The translations under genes and the position numbers were made by a program. Positions 1 to 11,307 of a DNA stretch of 64,000 nucleotides are shown here, one piece after another. The notes below the pieces were generated by a model. It was not told the DNA's origin. It ran no database searches and saw nothing but the letters and a program-made list of their open reading frames with translations. This stretch comes from Cichorium intybus (taxonomy: Eukaryota; Streptophyta; Magnoliopsida; Asterales; Asteraceae), in assembly GCA_023525715.1 (NCBI GenBank), contig CM042013.1, forward strand, positions 78,183,494-78,247,493, written 5' to 3'. Position 1 is the stretch's first letter. Each line of letters begins with the position of its first letter.

Positions 1-105
1 TCGTGTTGAGTATATTTTATAACATGTTGGTCAAACAAATATTTTGACTATAAACAATTAGAACTCGAACATGGACTTTGCTACCTGCCTCTGATTGGTT
101 TGTAG

Positions 106-409
106 GTTTCAATGCCGGCTAGAAGCATGGCACCTCAAGAGGTAACGTCTCTCTCAGACATTTCATCGAGCAGGTTGTGTGCATAACATACTCTCATATC
201 CTTATTTTGCCCTGGGTCATCTGATTCCACCGGTAAATCCATCCGATTCCAACTTGTTTCTGCGTTTTCAAATTCAACGACCACCTAGTTGAATTTTCGT
301 GAAAGAAAAAAGAGCAACGAACTGAAATCCGGAAATTCTTTTTTTTGTTAGATTACCGACTGGTGCATTTCACAGGTTGTCATCGTCGGATGATGTGGAA
401 ATCGTCTAA
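106..409 (+). CDS. 3' end of a spliced host gene (two last exons)
   Basis: I read the last two coding exons of an unidentified plant gene. A polypyrimidine stretch ending in TTGTAG closes an intron at 105. Exon 106-173 is open in phase 0 for 22 codons and ends in AG just before GT. The intron is 174-375 (GT...CACAG). The last exon begins at 376 and continues the frame, giving a junction residue Arg, then LSSSDDVEIV and a TAA at 407-409. The frame crosses the splice junction with consensus sites on both sides, which is the main support. The visible C-terminus is Ser-rich and ends acidic (DDVEIV). No domain is visible, so function is unknown. Most of the gene lies before the window. It is the only non-transposon coding sequence I can support, and it could be an abandoned fragment because the rest is unseen. 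Confidence 0.5.
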
Positions 410-752
410 AAAAGAAGAGGGACAGTTGCGTCGATGGAAAGTACATACTAGTTGATTATAGAGTCGTGATCTCTCTGTCTAACTTGAAGCGATACTCGAT
501 CTAAGCCAATGGTGGCCCCACATCAGAGCACGTTCTTGAATCAAGCTCCGGTGTTGATGATACAGGTAGCAGAAAATCTGATTCTTTGGCCAGAGGATCA
601 AGGTCAAGAATATCACAATTGATGGGGGAGAATATCGTAATTGATGGGGGATATTGCGTAGCAGCAAATATGATTCTTTGGTCTCCGTATCTAACTTGAA
701 ATTGAACGAGATGAGGAAGGTATGGTTAGGTTTATGGTTCTGACGAGTATTG
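410..752. other. downstream of host gene, possible 3' UTR
   Basis: This stretch follows the stop codon of the spliced gene and runs to the target duplication of the solo LTR. A short motif (AATTGATGGGGGA) occurs at about 617 and 637, and again beyond the solo LTR at about 2339. On the minus strand two frames are open for 80-120 codons (one ends at 501-503), but neither shows a start, domain or splice context I trust. I see no clear polyadenylation signal. Confidence 0.3.
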
Positions 753-1106
753 TGTAACACCCGGCTTTTAAAAACAAAATACACCCAAAATTTTTCATCT
801 TTTAAACATAGTTTAAAGCACCTAAACCAAAGAGTTAGGTGTATAAGTTTATACAAAAGGTGTACAAGTGTATCAAGGAGTATTTAACAAAAGATAACTC
901 CTTCGAAGCTGGGCTACTACTACGTCATGTCCTTATCCATGAGCCACGTCCTTACCCTTAGCAGGGTAACGCTCACTTGCAGGGACATTTCACACATACA
1001 CTGTGAGCCATAAAGCTCAATGAGTAATCATATAAACAGTTTAACATGTATATATATAAATAAGTTGTCAAAACTCAATACAATGTACATCCCTGTTTGA
1101 ATCAAC

Positions 1107-1281
1107 ATTTGGATATCAATCCAATCTCCAAGCCACAAAGGCCGTTATTATTTAGATATCAAATCCAATCTCCTAGCCACATAGGTCGTAAATATTTGGA
1201 TATTAAATCTAATCTCCTAGCCACGAAGGCCGTTAACATTTGGATACTGAATCCAATCTCCTAGCCACATAGGCCGTTTTA
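1107..1281. repeat. 43-44 bp tandem repeat, 4 copies, inside the solo LTR
   Basis: Four head-to-tail units begin ATTTGGATA or ATTTAGATA at 1107, 1150, 1194 and 1238. Each carries CAATCTCC, AGCCAC and a GGCCGTT/GGTCGTA end. Spacing is 43, 44 and 44 bp. The copies differ from each other at several positions. Confidence 0.85.
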
Positions 1282-1884
1282 AACCATATAGGTTTATACC
1301 ATATCAATTGGGTAACTTGACTAACTTCTAGGTTGTCATTTTAATAGCTAAAACTACTTCAAATTGCAAGAGTTAAACCAATACGTATCACATTAGATAT
1401 AGTATAGATTACTCACCTGGTTTGAAGTTCTATACGATTCCTAGCTAACACCTTACAAGATACAACGATCCTTTAATGTTTTCCAGCACCTACAAATTCA
1501 CATACACACCAAGGTAAGATGAATATCTCGTTTTTCTACCATCCAAGCTTGAAATCCAATCACAACAGTTAAATCTCTGGGTTAGAAGCATTTCAACACA
1601 TCCAAACAAGTGATATCTACTCACTTTTTAGCTAATCATAGGCGGTACTTCACAACCACTCAAAATCAACCCAAAACAACCAAATCAACCGTTCAAAAAG
1701 GGCTAGAATCGTAACCCTTACCTTTAATAAGCGAGATATTGAAAATTACTTCAATCCTCCGTGTTCTAGCCTTCCAATTTGGTCCTAATATGAAGAGGGA
1801 ATGTTTTCTAGGGTTTATAGCGGTTTTGGTTCGAAAAGAAATCCCCCAAATGGCTTTATTTGGTGATTTAAATGAAGTGGGTCT

Positions 1885-2105
1885 GCGCATAACCCGACCC
1901 AGGTTCCAAAACCCAACCCTGGTTCCTGTGCAGCACGACCCGGGCTCCTGAACCCGACCCAGGTTGACGTTATTGCTGCTGCTAATTTCTCCGACAGAAA
2001 ACCCGACCCGGGTTGGCCAACACGACTCGGGTTTTTTCCAAATGATTTCCAATGATGTTTTAAGTCTCCCAACTCGACCCAGTTTAATCTACACGACCCC
2101 GGTTG
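1885..2105. repeat. dispersed CCCGACCCRGGTT motifs
   Basis: Within the solo LTR the motif ACCCGACCCRGGTT and close variants recur about eight times at irregular spacing. The core is partly self-complementary (CCCGGG, CCCAGG). It makes this block locally GC-rich. No function is evident. Confidence 0.6.
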
Positions 2106-2247
2106 CTTGTTTTTAGCGTTTTTCACACGAAAAATCTATCTTAAAGGTATCCGAACTATCCAAACACCTATAACATTATTTTATATCAAAATCACATCAC
2201 GATTAAGATAAAATTACTTACCGATAGTAACGTGGTGTTACATATTG

Positions 2248-2475
2248 TTGGGTAGGTAAGAGGTTCAAGGATTTTATGATTATGATGGTTTTGTGGATGA
2301 CTTGAGGCGTGTTTTTGGATAAAGTAGGACGACGAACGGAATTGATGGGGGAGATTAACGATGCATCGGTGACAGGGCGGGGACTGAGGGGGCGGATGAG
2401 GGTCTTTTTTAAAATTGTGTGGTCCAAATTTGTTCTCGAGTTCTCAATTCAGTAATTGTACTCATTTTAACCTTC

Positions 2476-2478
<3 letters not shown>
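2248..2478. other. unassigned DNA between solo LTR and TA tract
   Basis: This is the continuation of the pre-insertion locus after the TATTG duplication. No gene, repeat or conserved motif was recognised apart from another copy of AATTGATGGGGGA at about 2339. Confidence 0.3.

Positions 2479-2524
<46 letters not shown>
2479..2524. repeat. (TA)n microsatellite
   Basis: Uninterrupted TA repeat of about 46 bp. It marks the left truncation point of the following LTR element. Confidence 0.95.
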
Positions 2525-2526
<2 letters not shown>

Positions 2527-2895
2527 CATACCATACGAAATATTTACATGATATATTTATTTTATTTAATATAACTTTTAACTTAAACAAAAGGTTATTC
2601 AAGTTTATTTAAATTATTTAACTCGTTAAATATATGAATACCATACTTATAAAATTCATACCATTCATACCATATAAAATAAAAATTAACACACTAATTT
2701 TAGAAACATAATTATTTTCAGAAAATAATAATTCTTTAAAATCAAATTGCAAGAGTTATGACATTTTATCATGAATCAAAATCTAAACATAAAATGATCA
2801 AATTGGTGTCTAACTTGTTATTAGTGTGACCCTATAAGATCATATATAATTAGAAATATAAATCTATGATCATACTTGTGCATATTGATCCAACA
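2525..2895 (-). repeat. left LTR remnant of the 2.5-5.9 kb element
   Basis: It aligns by eye to about 5570-5947. Shared stretches include TATTTATTTTATTTAAT, AACAAAAGGTT, TTATTTTCAGAAAATAATAA and ATGACATTTTATCATGAATC. It is truncated at the TA microsatellite. It ends at CCAACA (2895). Confidence 0.8.
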
Positions 2896-4858
2896 ATCTC
2901 CCACTTGCACAAGTTTGTATCAAAGATTGATACCGACAATAGTGAACGTCTAGCAACATTTCAGTGTCCCTAGATAACATATGATGAATTGGCATTCTAC
3001 ACACCCAATTCCCTAAGACATCATGTGCGGGTTTAGGAGTGATGAGGGCTATTCAAGAAGTAATTCATGGATAACTTATTACTTCTTTTCTTGTTTGAGA
3101 ACTATTCTCACATTGCGATACTAATCCAAGATGTTGGTATGGTTTAGTGTTTCTCCCTCAATGAGGGACCGCAATGAGGTTTTGTTTGGGGTTGGGTTTC
3201 TTGCATTTGGTGCCATCTACAAAAATTTAACAAAGTTCAATTTAGTAATTTTATTGATATTAAGTCCTTAATAATTAATACCCTTTCTTGTCTCATAAGC
3301 ATTAATTGATTAAGGTCTAGAATCCAAGTTGCAATACAAACAAATGGTTTATGTGACCTTTATTCCGATTACTTAATTCAACAAGGTAGGTAGCGATTTA
3401 CCAATTGCATCCAAATGCAATTCTAGAGGTATGGGATCCAATTCCAACATTTGGAAGTTTAGCATGTTTGATCTCATCTATGTCTTGGGTTTCTAATGCT
3501 TAGGTGACATTTATCATAAAAGATTACCAATCAAATCATCCTACTTAAAAGGACACGTAGAATTAGCAATAATCAATGGTTAGATGACCTTTATCCCATC
3601 AACATTACAAAATACCTCTTGCATCATAAGACAAGTCCAAGTGGTTAGGTGACCTTTATCCCACAAGGGTTGTGCAAATGACACATGAGTTTGTTTTAAA
3701 AGGACAACATAGATTTGTATTTATAAAAAGGATTTGTATGTTTTATAACTCTAGTTTTGAAAAACATATGGTATCATGTAGATTGAATGCATCCAATGAA
3801 TATGGTACCATTTTGGAAAATCATATTCTTTATTATTTGGTTCTTTTTGTTATAAAATCTCTATTTTATCAACCCATTATATGTGGTCAAGTTTGCAACT
3901 AAATAATTACCATGATTACTTAAGCTTGGAGTTTGCATGAACGTTTAAATATCCATTTTAATTCATTTGACCTTTTTCAAAAAATTCACATTTAAAGGTT
4001 TTGAGACAAAACCCATTTACAATAAAAAACCATTTTGTACATCTTATGTTGTAAGTTTCACTTTGAAAGCATAAACTCTATTATTATTCATGTTTTATTA
4101 TCCTGGTTGTCTAGCATGCAAAAATCCTATTTTTCATCCAAATACAAAATAATAGCAGCACACAATTATCACATGCATGCATGGGTCCATAAACCAAGCC
4201 AACTAGTTGATATTTAAGGTGATCCATACATGAAATATCAAGTCATTTCCTAGGGACATAAAGGACCTCAAATCTTCAAATGTGTTGTTGTTGAAGATCC
4301 AGCTTGCCAAAACGTCTTATATGTACTTGAAATTGAGAACACCATGGATTAATAGGCCAAGATGATCAAGATAAAATTTTGGAAATCTTCATGCCAAGGC
4401 CGAAGCTGGGAGTGGCATTTCTATTATTAACAGAAACTCCCAAACTTTTCATTTTAGCGTCTATCTTCATGTCTTGTTACATTTTAAGCGTTATATACAA
4501 GTTTAACACTTTTCTAGTGCTTAAAAATGAACATAAATGAAGAAATACCTATTTACTATTACAAACTATTTGAATAAATAGATAATATTACAACCATATT
4601 GAATATCAACACAAACACATAACACATGGTCCTTGGCTTGTTTATTCATAATTTTCTCACATAAAATCATAAGCAAAACAACACTTTGTTTTTCTAAAGG
4701 AAAAATTATGTAACCAAATGCATGCAAACATAATTCTAAGTTGGTTACATATAATCATAAGAATTTACATTTGCATGTACCATGGCTTCCAAAAACCAAG
4801 TTTATCCAAATAAGATTGTTATCTGATCATGCGATATAGTCATGGATCTGATATCACT
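2896..4858 (-). other. non-coding internal region with recurring GTGACCTTTATCCC
   Basis: About 1.96 kb holding no gag, protease, integrase or RT frame. The phrase TAGGTGACCTTTATCCC recurs in variants near 3348, 3500, 3578 and 3643, always next to AT-rich text. The polypurine-tract complement is at 2896-2907 and the primer-site complement at about 4848-4856. Confidence 0.6.
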
Positions 4859-5947
4859 TGTTGGCAAACCATGTTCATGTTATGTGTTTCAAAAACCTTA
4901 AACTACAACGGAAGCAAAAACATGAACAAGAACTTTCATTCCAAATGATCAAACTACATGCATGAAAAGATAAATGAAAATAACAACCATAGAAAGTTAA
5001 GATCTACAACTTTTGAAGCCTTTGAAACTTTGTGGAAGAAGGTTGTAAAAGACAAATATGAGGCAATGTAGAGTCCCTCTAAAGCAATTTCACCACAAGT
5101 TTTCCAACACCAATGTATGCTAGTCCTCTTCTTACAAATTCTATTGTTTTTGAGCTTCAAGGACAAAATAAATTTAGCCAGTCAAGAGAGACAAGTGTGT
5201 ATGAATTTTCTCCCACTTATTAGATAAAATAGAGGTGTACGTCAAGTGGAAATTTCTGTCAAAAGGGGTTAAGAGACCCAAGAAGAAAACAACACTCCTC
5301 CTTATGTACACATGCAAAATATAGGAGTCAAAATCATAATCGTTTGCCTTGTTTTTCATCTTTTCATGCATTTGTTCTTTTCCTAAAAGAAACCTATCAT
5401 AAATACCATCCCCAAGACCCTCATGGGCAGCCCTAACAAGTGAGAGAAGAGATAGAAACTTTCTCTCTCTTACTTTTATATTTTATAAAACTAACTTTTC
5501 TTTTTATATTTTATAAAACAAGCTCTTAAACCTTTTTAATATATATTTTCATATATGTAAATATATTTTGATACCATACAAAAATATATAAATAATATAT
5601 TTATTTTATTTAATTTAACTTTTCAATTAAACAAAAGGTTTTTCATGTTTATTTAAATTATTTAACTACTTAAATAATATGAATACCGCAGTTATAAAAT
5701 TCATACCATGTGAATTATAAATTAATACACTAATTTTTAGAAATATGATTATTTTCAGAAAATAATAATTCTCTAAAATCAAACCGCAAAAGTTATGACA
5801 TTTTATCATGAATCAAAATCTACACATAAAATGATTAAATTGATGTCTAACTTGTTCTTAATGTGATCCTATAGGATAATATATTATTAGCAATTAGCAA
5901 TATGTCAATATCATTTTATGATCATACCTGGACATATTGATGAAACA
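4859..5947 (-). repeat. right LTR, 1089 bp
   Basis: It starts TGTTGGCAAACC and ends ATTGATGAAACA. Its right third matches the left remnant. In element orientation this is the 5' LTR. Confidence 0.75.
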
Positions 5948-6538
5948 AAAGATTCAAAAATTGCACCTTTTTATTTAACTTATATTATCAAGAAAATCAT
6001 CAGCAATATTCATTCATAGAATTATCATGCACGTGTAAAATTTTCATACTTTGTGAGGATTTAGAATTTGGAATAATTTCATTAATGAATTTCAACAGAT
6101 CATCTGGACTTATGAATTTTTTTACACAAACTAAACCATGCGCATACGTTGATTTGGCACATCATCTGAAGAGATCATATTTTCAACAGTTAAAATCATT
6201 TGAAAGCTCATACTTTTCCGAGAACTAAATATTAAACTTTTCTCCGCCATTATTTTGAATTTTTTTTCAAAAAAACTAGAAACGGCAAAAAAAACGTTGC
6301 AAATATACAACATTGGCGGAAATTTGTTTCAAACGAAACTTGATTTATTTATGTGCATATATGAAAAAATTTGCATATATGCACATTGAAAAAAACATGT
6401 TATTTTTGGAGATTTTTTTAGCGAATCAGTTTGTAATCTGTCGTTTAAGGTCGTCTTAATTTTTTTTAATAAGTATGTCGAAAAAATGGCCGTTAAATAT
6501 TTATATTTAGATTTCGGGAAACTATGAGTTCTCAAATG
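5948..6538. other. AT-rich DNA, nothing recognised
   Basis: About 590 bp between two LTR elements. No open frame, repeat or RNA gene could be supported. The last five bases before the next element (ATCCT, 6539-6543) are its target duplication. Confidence 0.4.
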
Positions 6539-8170
6539 ATCCTTGTGACAACCGTCAAAAATCAGTCAACATAAGTCAACAATAATCAAGAGAAGTCGAC
6601 TAGAGCGCACATTAGATTAACATGTTGAGGTGTAAACTTTAGAATCTTTGTATTATACTTGAATATTATAATACTACGTGCACTAGTTGGAGACAATTAT
6701 CGAATAAACACTATAAATGCGTATGACGAATTATGGCAACGTAGAATTTCGATAAACACACAAATATTATTTTAGTATAAACGTACACAGGAATTGAACA
6801 TTAAAATACATTACGTGGTGCCTTAAACATTAAATATGAACTAAAGACATCATTTGTCTTTTATAATGATGATAAAGCAACCCTAACCTCTTACACCTAA
6901 AGGCTACAAATCACTTCCCCATGTATTTTAGCCATTTCCCCATGTCATGCATCTTTCCCATGCAAGTCACATCACCCTCTTCCCCCCCCCCCCCTCCATA
7001 TTTTCGGCCCAAGGGAGCCATTTCCCCCACTCATTTCATCCCCCCACTCATTTCATCTTCAAACTTCATCACTCTCATCCTCTCAAGTTCATCAAGAATT
7101 TCCAACAAGTTCCAAGCTTTTCCAAGTGTTTTGCAAAACGAATTGGTAAGTTGTGTTCATCTAGCGATTCTAAGACTTCAAATACCATTTTCATCTCTTT
7201 TATACACACTGACATTCACTAAAATTCATTAAATATTAGCATTGTCCAAAGGTTCTTCGAGCTCCGCCATTCATCATCTTCAAGTGTCTTGCAAACCAAC
7301 TTGGTAAGTCATGTTCATCTAGTAGTTCTAAGACTCCTAATACTTTCTTTGACTATTTTACACACAAATACTCACAGGAATCCTTTGGATAATAGTTTTG
7401 TCCAAGAGTCCCTCGAGTTCCAAAGCCTAAATCTTCACCCTTTCCACCAAGATCTCTAGATCCAACACTCAAGGTGAGTTCATACCCCTCATTTTCACTT
7501 TTATCCAAGTTTTAGGGGGAGAATACAAGTTTAACCATAAATATGATGTATTTATGAAAAGTTTATGATATGTTCTTGAAATATTATGTGTTCATGGTTT
7601 AGTCATCTTATTATAAAGTGATTGGCACAAACAAAATGGATTATGACAAGCTATAATACACATTTAGTCAAAGGAAATAACCATCTAGACGTTTACACAT
7701 ATTTGTCACCAACAAAACTTTATAGTTTATGTGGTTGACAAAATGGTCATAAATACTATACCTTATATGAATATTTGACAAAAGATGTGAAAATTCACTT
7801 TATTCAAATGTTCTAAGTAAACATGATGCCACTATCTTTACGTCAAAACTAATATTTGGAAAAAAAAGAATGTTATTACGACGTAATAATGACTTTTTGG
7901 ACTTATAACGTCATAATAAGTTTTGGAAATGATATTTTATAAAGAAGTTGGTATTTAAGACGAAAGGAACTATATTTTTAGTAATGAGTACAAGAATGAC
8001 CATTTATAAAAATCACTATTATTTCCTATAAAATGATGAGATTTAAAAAGTGTTGTCATCACTTAAATAAAATGACAAAAAATAAACTTTCTACCATGAC
8101 ACATTACATGGACTTCAACTCATTGACATCTTTTAGATCTAAATATATCAAAACGACGGGGAAACATGTA

Positions 8171-8309
8171 TGTAAATTATAAAGGGTATAATTTATGGAA
8201 CGAACAACAAGAAACGACATATACACTAAAGATAAATATATAAATTATAAAGGGTATAATTTATGGAACGAACGACAAGAAAACGCAGATATACTAAAGA
8301 TAATTATAT
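8171..8309 (+). repeat. two-copy ~65-bp tandem repeat in LTR 1
   Basis: Two adjacent copies of a unit containing AAATTATAAAGGGTATAATT, TATGGAACGAAC and ACTAAAGATAA. Equivalent pairs occur in LTR 2 (from about 15462) and LTR 3 (from about 29115). Confidence 0.75.
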
Positions 8310-8331
8310 AAAAATATAATTATTACACACT

Positions 8332-8585
8332 ATGATTATCATTGATATTTTGATAATTACAAATACAAAGAGGGTTTTCAGTACACTATTACACACTATG
8401 ATTATCATGGATATTTTGATAATTACAAATACAAAAACGGTTTTCAGTACACTATTACACACTATGATTATCATGGATATTTTGATAATTACAAATACAA
8501 AAGGGTTTCCAGTACATTTCTACACTATGATTATCATGGATAAATTGATAATTACAAATACAAAGGGATTTTCATTTCAAAACAA
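8332..8585 (+). repeat. 66-bp tandem repeat, about 4 copies, in LTR 1
   Basis: Units starting ATGATTATCAT at 8332, 8398, 8464 and 8527 (spacing 66, 66, 63) share GATAATTACAAATACAAA and TTTTCAGTACA. The repeat is a length suited to an open frame, which gives a misleading 108-residue translation. Confidence 0.9.
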
Positions 8586-9175
8586 ACAAGGATATGACAT
8601 CATGTTGGGTAGTTATGTGAGACATTGCTTCACAGTACTAAGGGAAAGTACACATTAAATTCCTGGATTATAACCTAAATCATGTATGAGCGGGATAGTT
8701 GTATATAGATCTATATGGGATTGACAATCCCCACCTATGGTTGTTCGCTACAACTACGACCGACGGGTCAAGGGTGAAAAATGTCTTTCACTATTACGAC
8801 GCCTGAAGAACGTCGTGCCAGGTCACTAGGTCATAGCAAGGTTATAATAACTCACGTGAACAACAACAAACGTCCTGAGTTTCAGGAAAAACATCTTCAA
8901 TTGGTTTTATGTAAATATAAAACTACATGTTGCTTTTACAAATTATAAGTATAGTTTTACTTATACATACGGATTTTATGGAAATTAAAGCCACATTTCG
9001 GAAGATACAAATATAAGTACTATTTTACTTATACATACGAGTTTTATGAAACTTTCCAATTATAATGTATGATGGTTGTTTATCTACTTATGTTTCAATA
9101 TATGCAATAGTTGTGATACTATGATTCGTTCCGCCCTCCGACGATTCCGCCATCGTGGTTTGGGGGTGTGACAGA

Positions 9176-9189
9176 TTGGTATCAGAGCA
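9176..9189 (+). promoter_or_regulatory. primer binding site after LTR 1
   Basis: TTGGTATCAGAGCA begins two bases after the LTR end. It matches the 3' end complement of plant initiator Met tRNA, the usual minus-strand primer for chromoviruses. Confidence 0.9.
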
Positions 9190-11285
9190 ATTGTCTATAG
9201 CGAACTAAGTATATTCTTCCATGTAAGAAATACAACTATAGATACGGGGACTTATACCTCTGCTAAAAATTTAAAACATACGATAATACTTTTAGAATAT
9301 AATGATATTCGTATAAAAGTATACATATACAAACACGGATAGTATCACAATACAAGGACGTTAGAGTTTAAGTTGAAAGTTATGATTAGACTTAGTATAA
9401 TATGTTATCAACTCATGGGAAGACGTAGCCTGATCAACTACGTTTAGCTACGGTTTGACTGACATATAACTAAGTGTGGCATAATGGACAATGGAGTAAA
9501 AACTCAGGAATCACACAGTAATTAGTTACCACGTCAATGTTTAACATAAATACTTCGATAAGTATTAGTATTATTAAGAACCACTATTGACAATTCTAAG
9601 TCGACACTAGTATCAACATTATCGCAATACCTCTTTATCGTCTGCATACCCAAGTTACGACTAAGAAAAGGGTCTGGATGCCGGCAAGGGCGACAACAGG
9701 AGCTACACGTTAAGGGACAATTGAGTCCCCAAGTGTAGTCACGATTTTAAAACCATTGGTGAGTATTTCCGACATGACTCACGAGGAGCCATAGAAATTT
9801 AACTCCAAGTTGACCGATACATGAGACTTTCCTTTTTCCACTACGATTTTAGCCTAGGGATCGTTTCCATCTTGAGCTTAAGACTTAAGCTAGGATATCT
9901 CCTGATTCTAAACCTTCTATTTGAGGATGCATACCCGACCATCTTTACTTTGTATATCCAAAGTTAATGCACAAAACCGTGTCCGCTTATGTCAAAATCT
10001 CTAAGTTTTAGTTCAAGGTCCTAAAAAAAACGAATGATATTCTCATGCATACCATCATCTTAAACTTTCCAGATTATTCACATATTGTTGGAACAATATC
10101 CGGCCTTACGCTTTTCATTCCCGGTTCAACGTCACACTTCGTCGACACACAGAAAATTTCCTATAACTCCGACCTCTCCTTCGACCCATATCGTTTCATA
10201 CATTCGATTGAGTCTTTCTGGTATTACTAGCATTCTTATTGTTATCAAGGGTTACATCCTCTTACGCAACACATCGAATCTATAATATAACCGTTGACTC
10301 TATAGAAGGTACGGAACTACATTCACACCATGAAACGTTGTACAAACAATTCGTCATGTCCTCTATTTTAAGGAGAGAAAGTTTTAAGTGTAAGATTATC
10401 TATCCTCCAAAGGATTGTTTTCCTAGAAGTACAAAATTGAGAATGTGCCAATTTTCAATGATCAATACTTTCACACATTTCTTTAAGGTAGCATTCTACC
10501 TTACGAATTCCAATGAGTCCTAACTCCTAAACTCATATTTTTCCGACTCCCTGCTATTTTCAATTGGATTGACTTAAACAGTCGGATAAATTATCGAAAT
10601 AATAACCAAAATAGTTATATATAAGTTCCCTCATTGACGACTTATCATAATGAACTTCTTCATCCTCTCACTACTTCGTTTGGATACTACACGAGTACCT
10701 TCATTCACTTGAAGTTACGACGCAATTTGACAACAGTAAAATTGCTTATCATTCTAAACTCTTCGGACATCACTTAGGTCATGTGGTTTATTTCATCATG
10801 AACTTTCACCGCCTTCACTAGAGACAATGACCCCCCTAAACATATTCTTCGAATATGGTTCCGTTGTGGTGAGAGTACCCGCAACAGTAATCTTAGCTCC
10901 AGAAATCCTCGATCATTTCGTAAATTGTTTTGTAAACGACACTTTGAATGATCCTTACGTCTGGAGACACACCAAAACTTTGCTGCCTATCCGTAGTGTG
11001 TACCTTTAGGAAAACTTATCGAATAACAAGACCTTCATCGTGTGTATAAGTACCATTAAGGTTGTATACAGTAGGAAATTGAGTAGTCTGATAATACCTG
11101 ATTTGGCTTTATTGCATGTTCCTTGTTTGGTTGTTGCCATAAGGTAGGATCTATTGTTCGAACGCCTATTTGATTCTACGCTGTATATAGCTCTACAATT
11201 GCGCAACAACTCGTCAGCACTAGAGGAAATTATGTCATAGTAACGTAGTAGGGCGGGTAGGATTCCTATGCTTTTCATAGCCTAC
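9190..11285 (+). pseudogene. decayed gag/protease region, unit A
   Basis: This stretch lies where gag and protease should be. No frame longer than about 95 codons survives. A possible gag N-terminus (MPARATTGATR in one frame) is near 9678, but the following frame is full of stops. Just before the pol remnant, AYVVDRRRK (about 11279-11307) matches the segment that precedes RT in chromoviruses. Unit B (17059-19150) is nearly identical, including the same lesions. Confidence 0.5.
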
Positions 11286-11307
11286 GTCGTGGATAGAAGA
11301 AGGAAAT

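Larger units (their letters stand above)
753..2242 (-). mobile_element. solo LTR, probably Ty3/gypsy, 1490 bp
   Basis: The segment starts TGTAACACC and ends GGTGTTACA, a perfect 9-bp terminal inverted repeat with TG...CA ends. It is flanked by the direct repeat TATTG (748-752 and 2243-2247), the 5-bp duplication made by LTR-retrotransposon integration. There is no primer binding site or internal region, so this is one LTR left after LTR-LTR recombination. On the minus strand it ends GCCGGGTGTTACA. That resembles the 3' end of the gypsy LTRs further along (GGGGGTGTGACA), so I place it on the minus strand with some doubt. It lies about 340 bp past the host gene stop codon. It contains a 44-bp tandem repeat and a series of CCCGACCC/GGGTT-like motifs. 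Confidence 0.85.
2525..5947 (-). mobile_element. non-autonomous copia-like LTR element, no coding capacity
   Basis: Two direct copies of an LTR flank about 2 kb of non-coding DNA. The left LTR ends CCAACA and is followed by ATCTCCCACTTG, the reverse complement of the polypurine tract CAAGTGGGAGAT typical of plant copia elements. The right LTR is preceded by CTGATATCA, a one-base variant of the complement of the initiator-Met-tRNA primer binding site (TGATACCA). Both signals place the element on the minus strand. No gag or pol frame is visible, so it depended on enzymes from elsewhere. The left LTR is missing about 720 bp, so no target duplication can be tested. Confidence 0.75.
6544..9173 (+). 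repeat. LTR 1 of the array, 2630 bp
   Basis: It starts TGTGACAACC and ends GGGGGTGTGACA. It is the only copy with the true left end (6544-6658). Relative to LTRs 2 and 3 it lacks about 105 bp between two ATAAA motifs near 6780, the TA array near 8112, and about 590 bp including the CACTATTAC minisatellite near 9050. A C13 run lies at 6982-6994. Confidence 0.88.

Noticed and set aside
501..740. Minus-strand open segment containing LDPLAKESDFLLP
   Set aside because: No start codon, no splice context and no recognised family. Two overlapping frames are equally open.
6921..7232. Pro/Ser-rich frames at 6921, 14085 and 27689
   Set aside because: They lie in the three LTRs and change frame with the variable C run.
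8332..8585. CRISPR-like regular repeats
   Set aside because: The units are contiguous tandem repeats without unique spacers, in a plant LTR.
8332..8658. 108-residue frame with repeated IIMDILIITNTK, also at 15622 and 29274
   Set aside because: It is the 66-bp LTR tandem repeat, whose period is a multiple of three. It sits inside an LTR with no coding context.
9174..9190. tRNA gene fragment (TGGTATCAGAGC)
   Set aside because: It is a primer binding site next to an LTR. No cloverleaf sequence surrounds it.
11006..11278. Minus-strand 90-residue frame, repeated at 18876
   Set aside because: It is the reverse strand of the decayed gypsy region before RT. The plus strand shows the pol linker (AYVVDRRRK).
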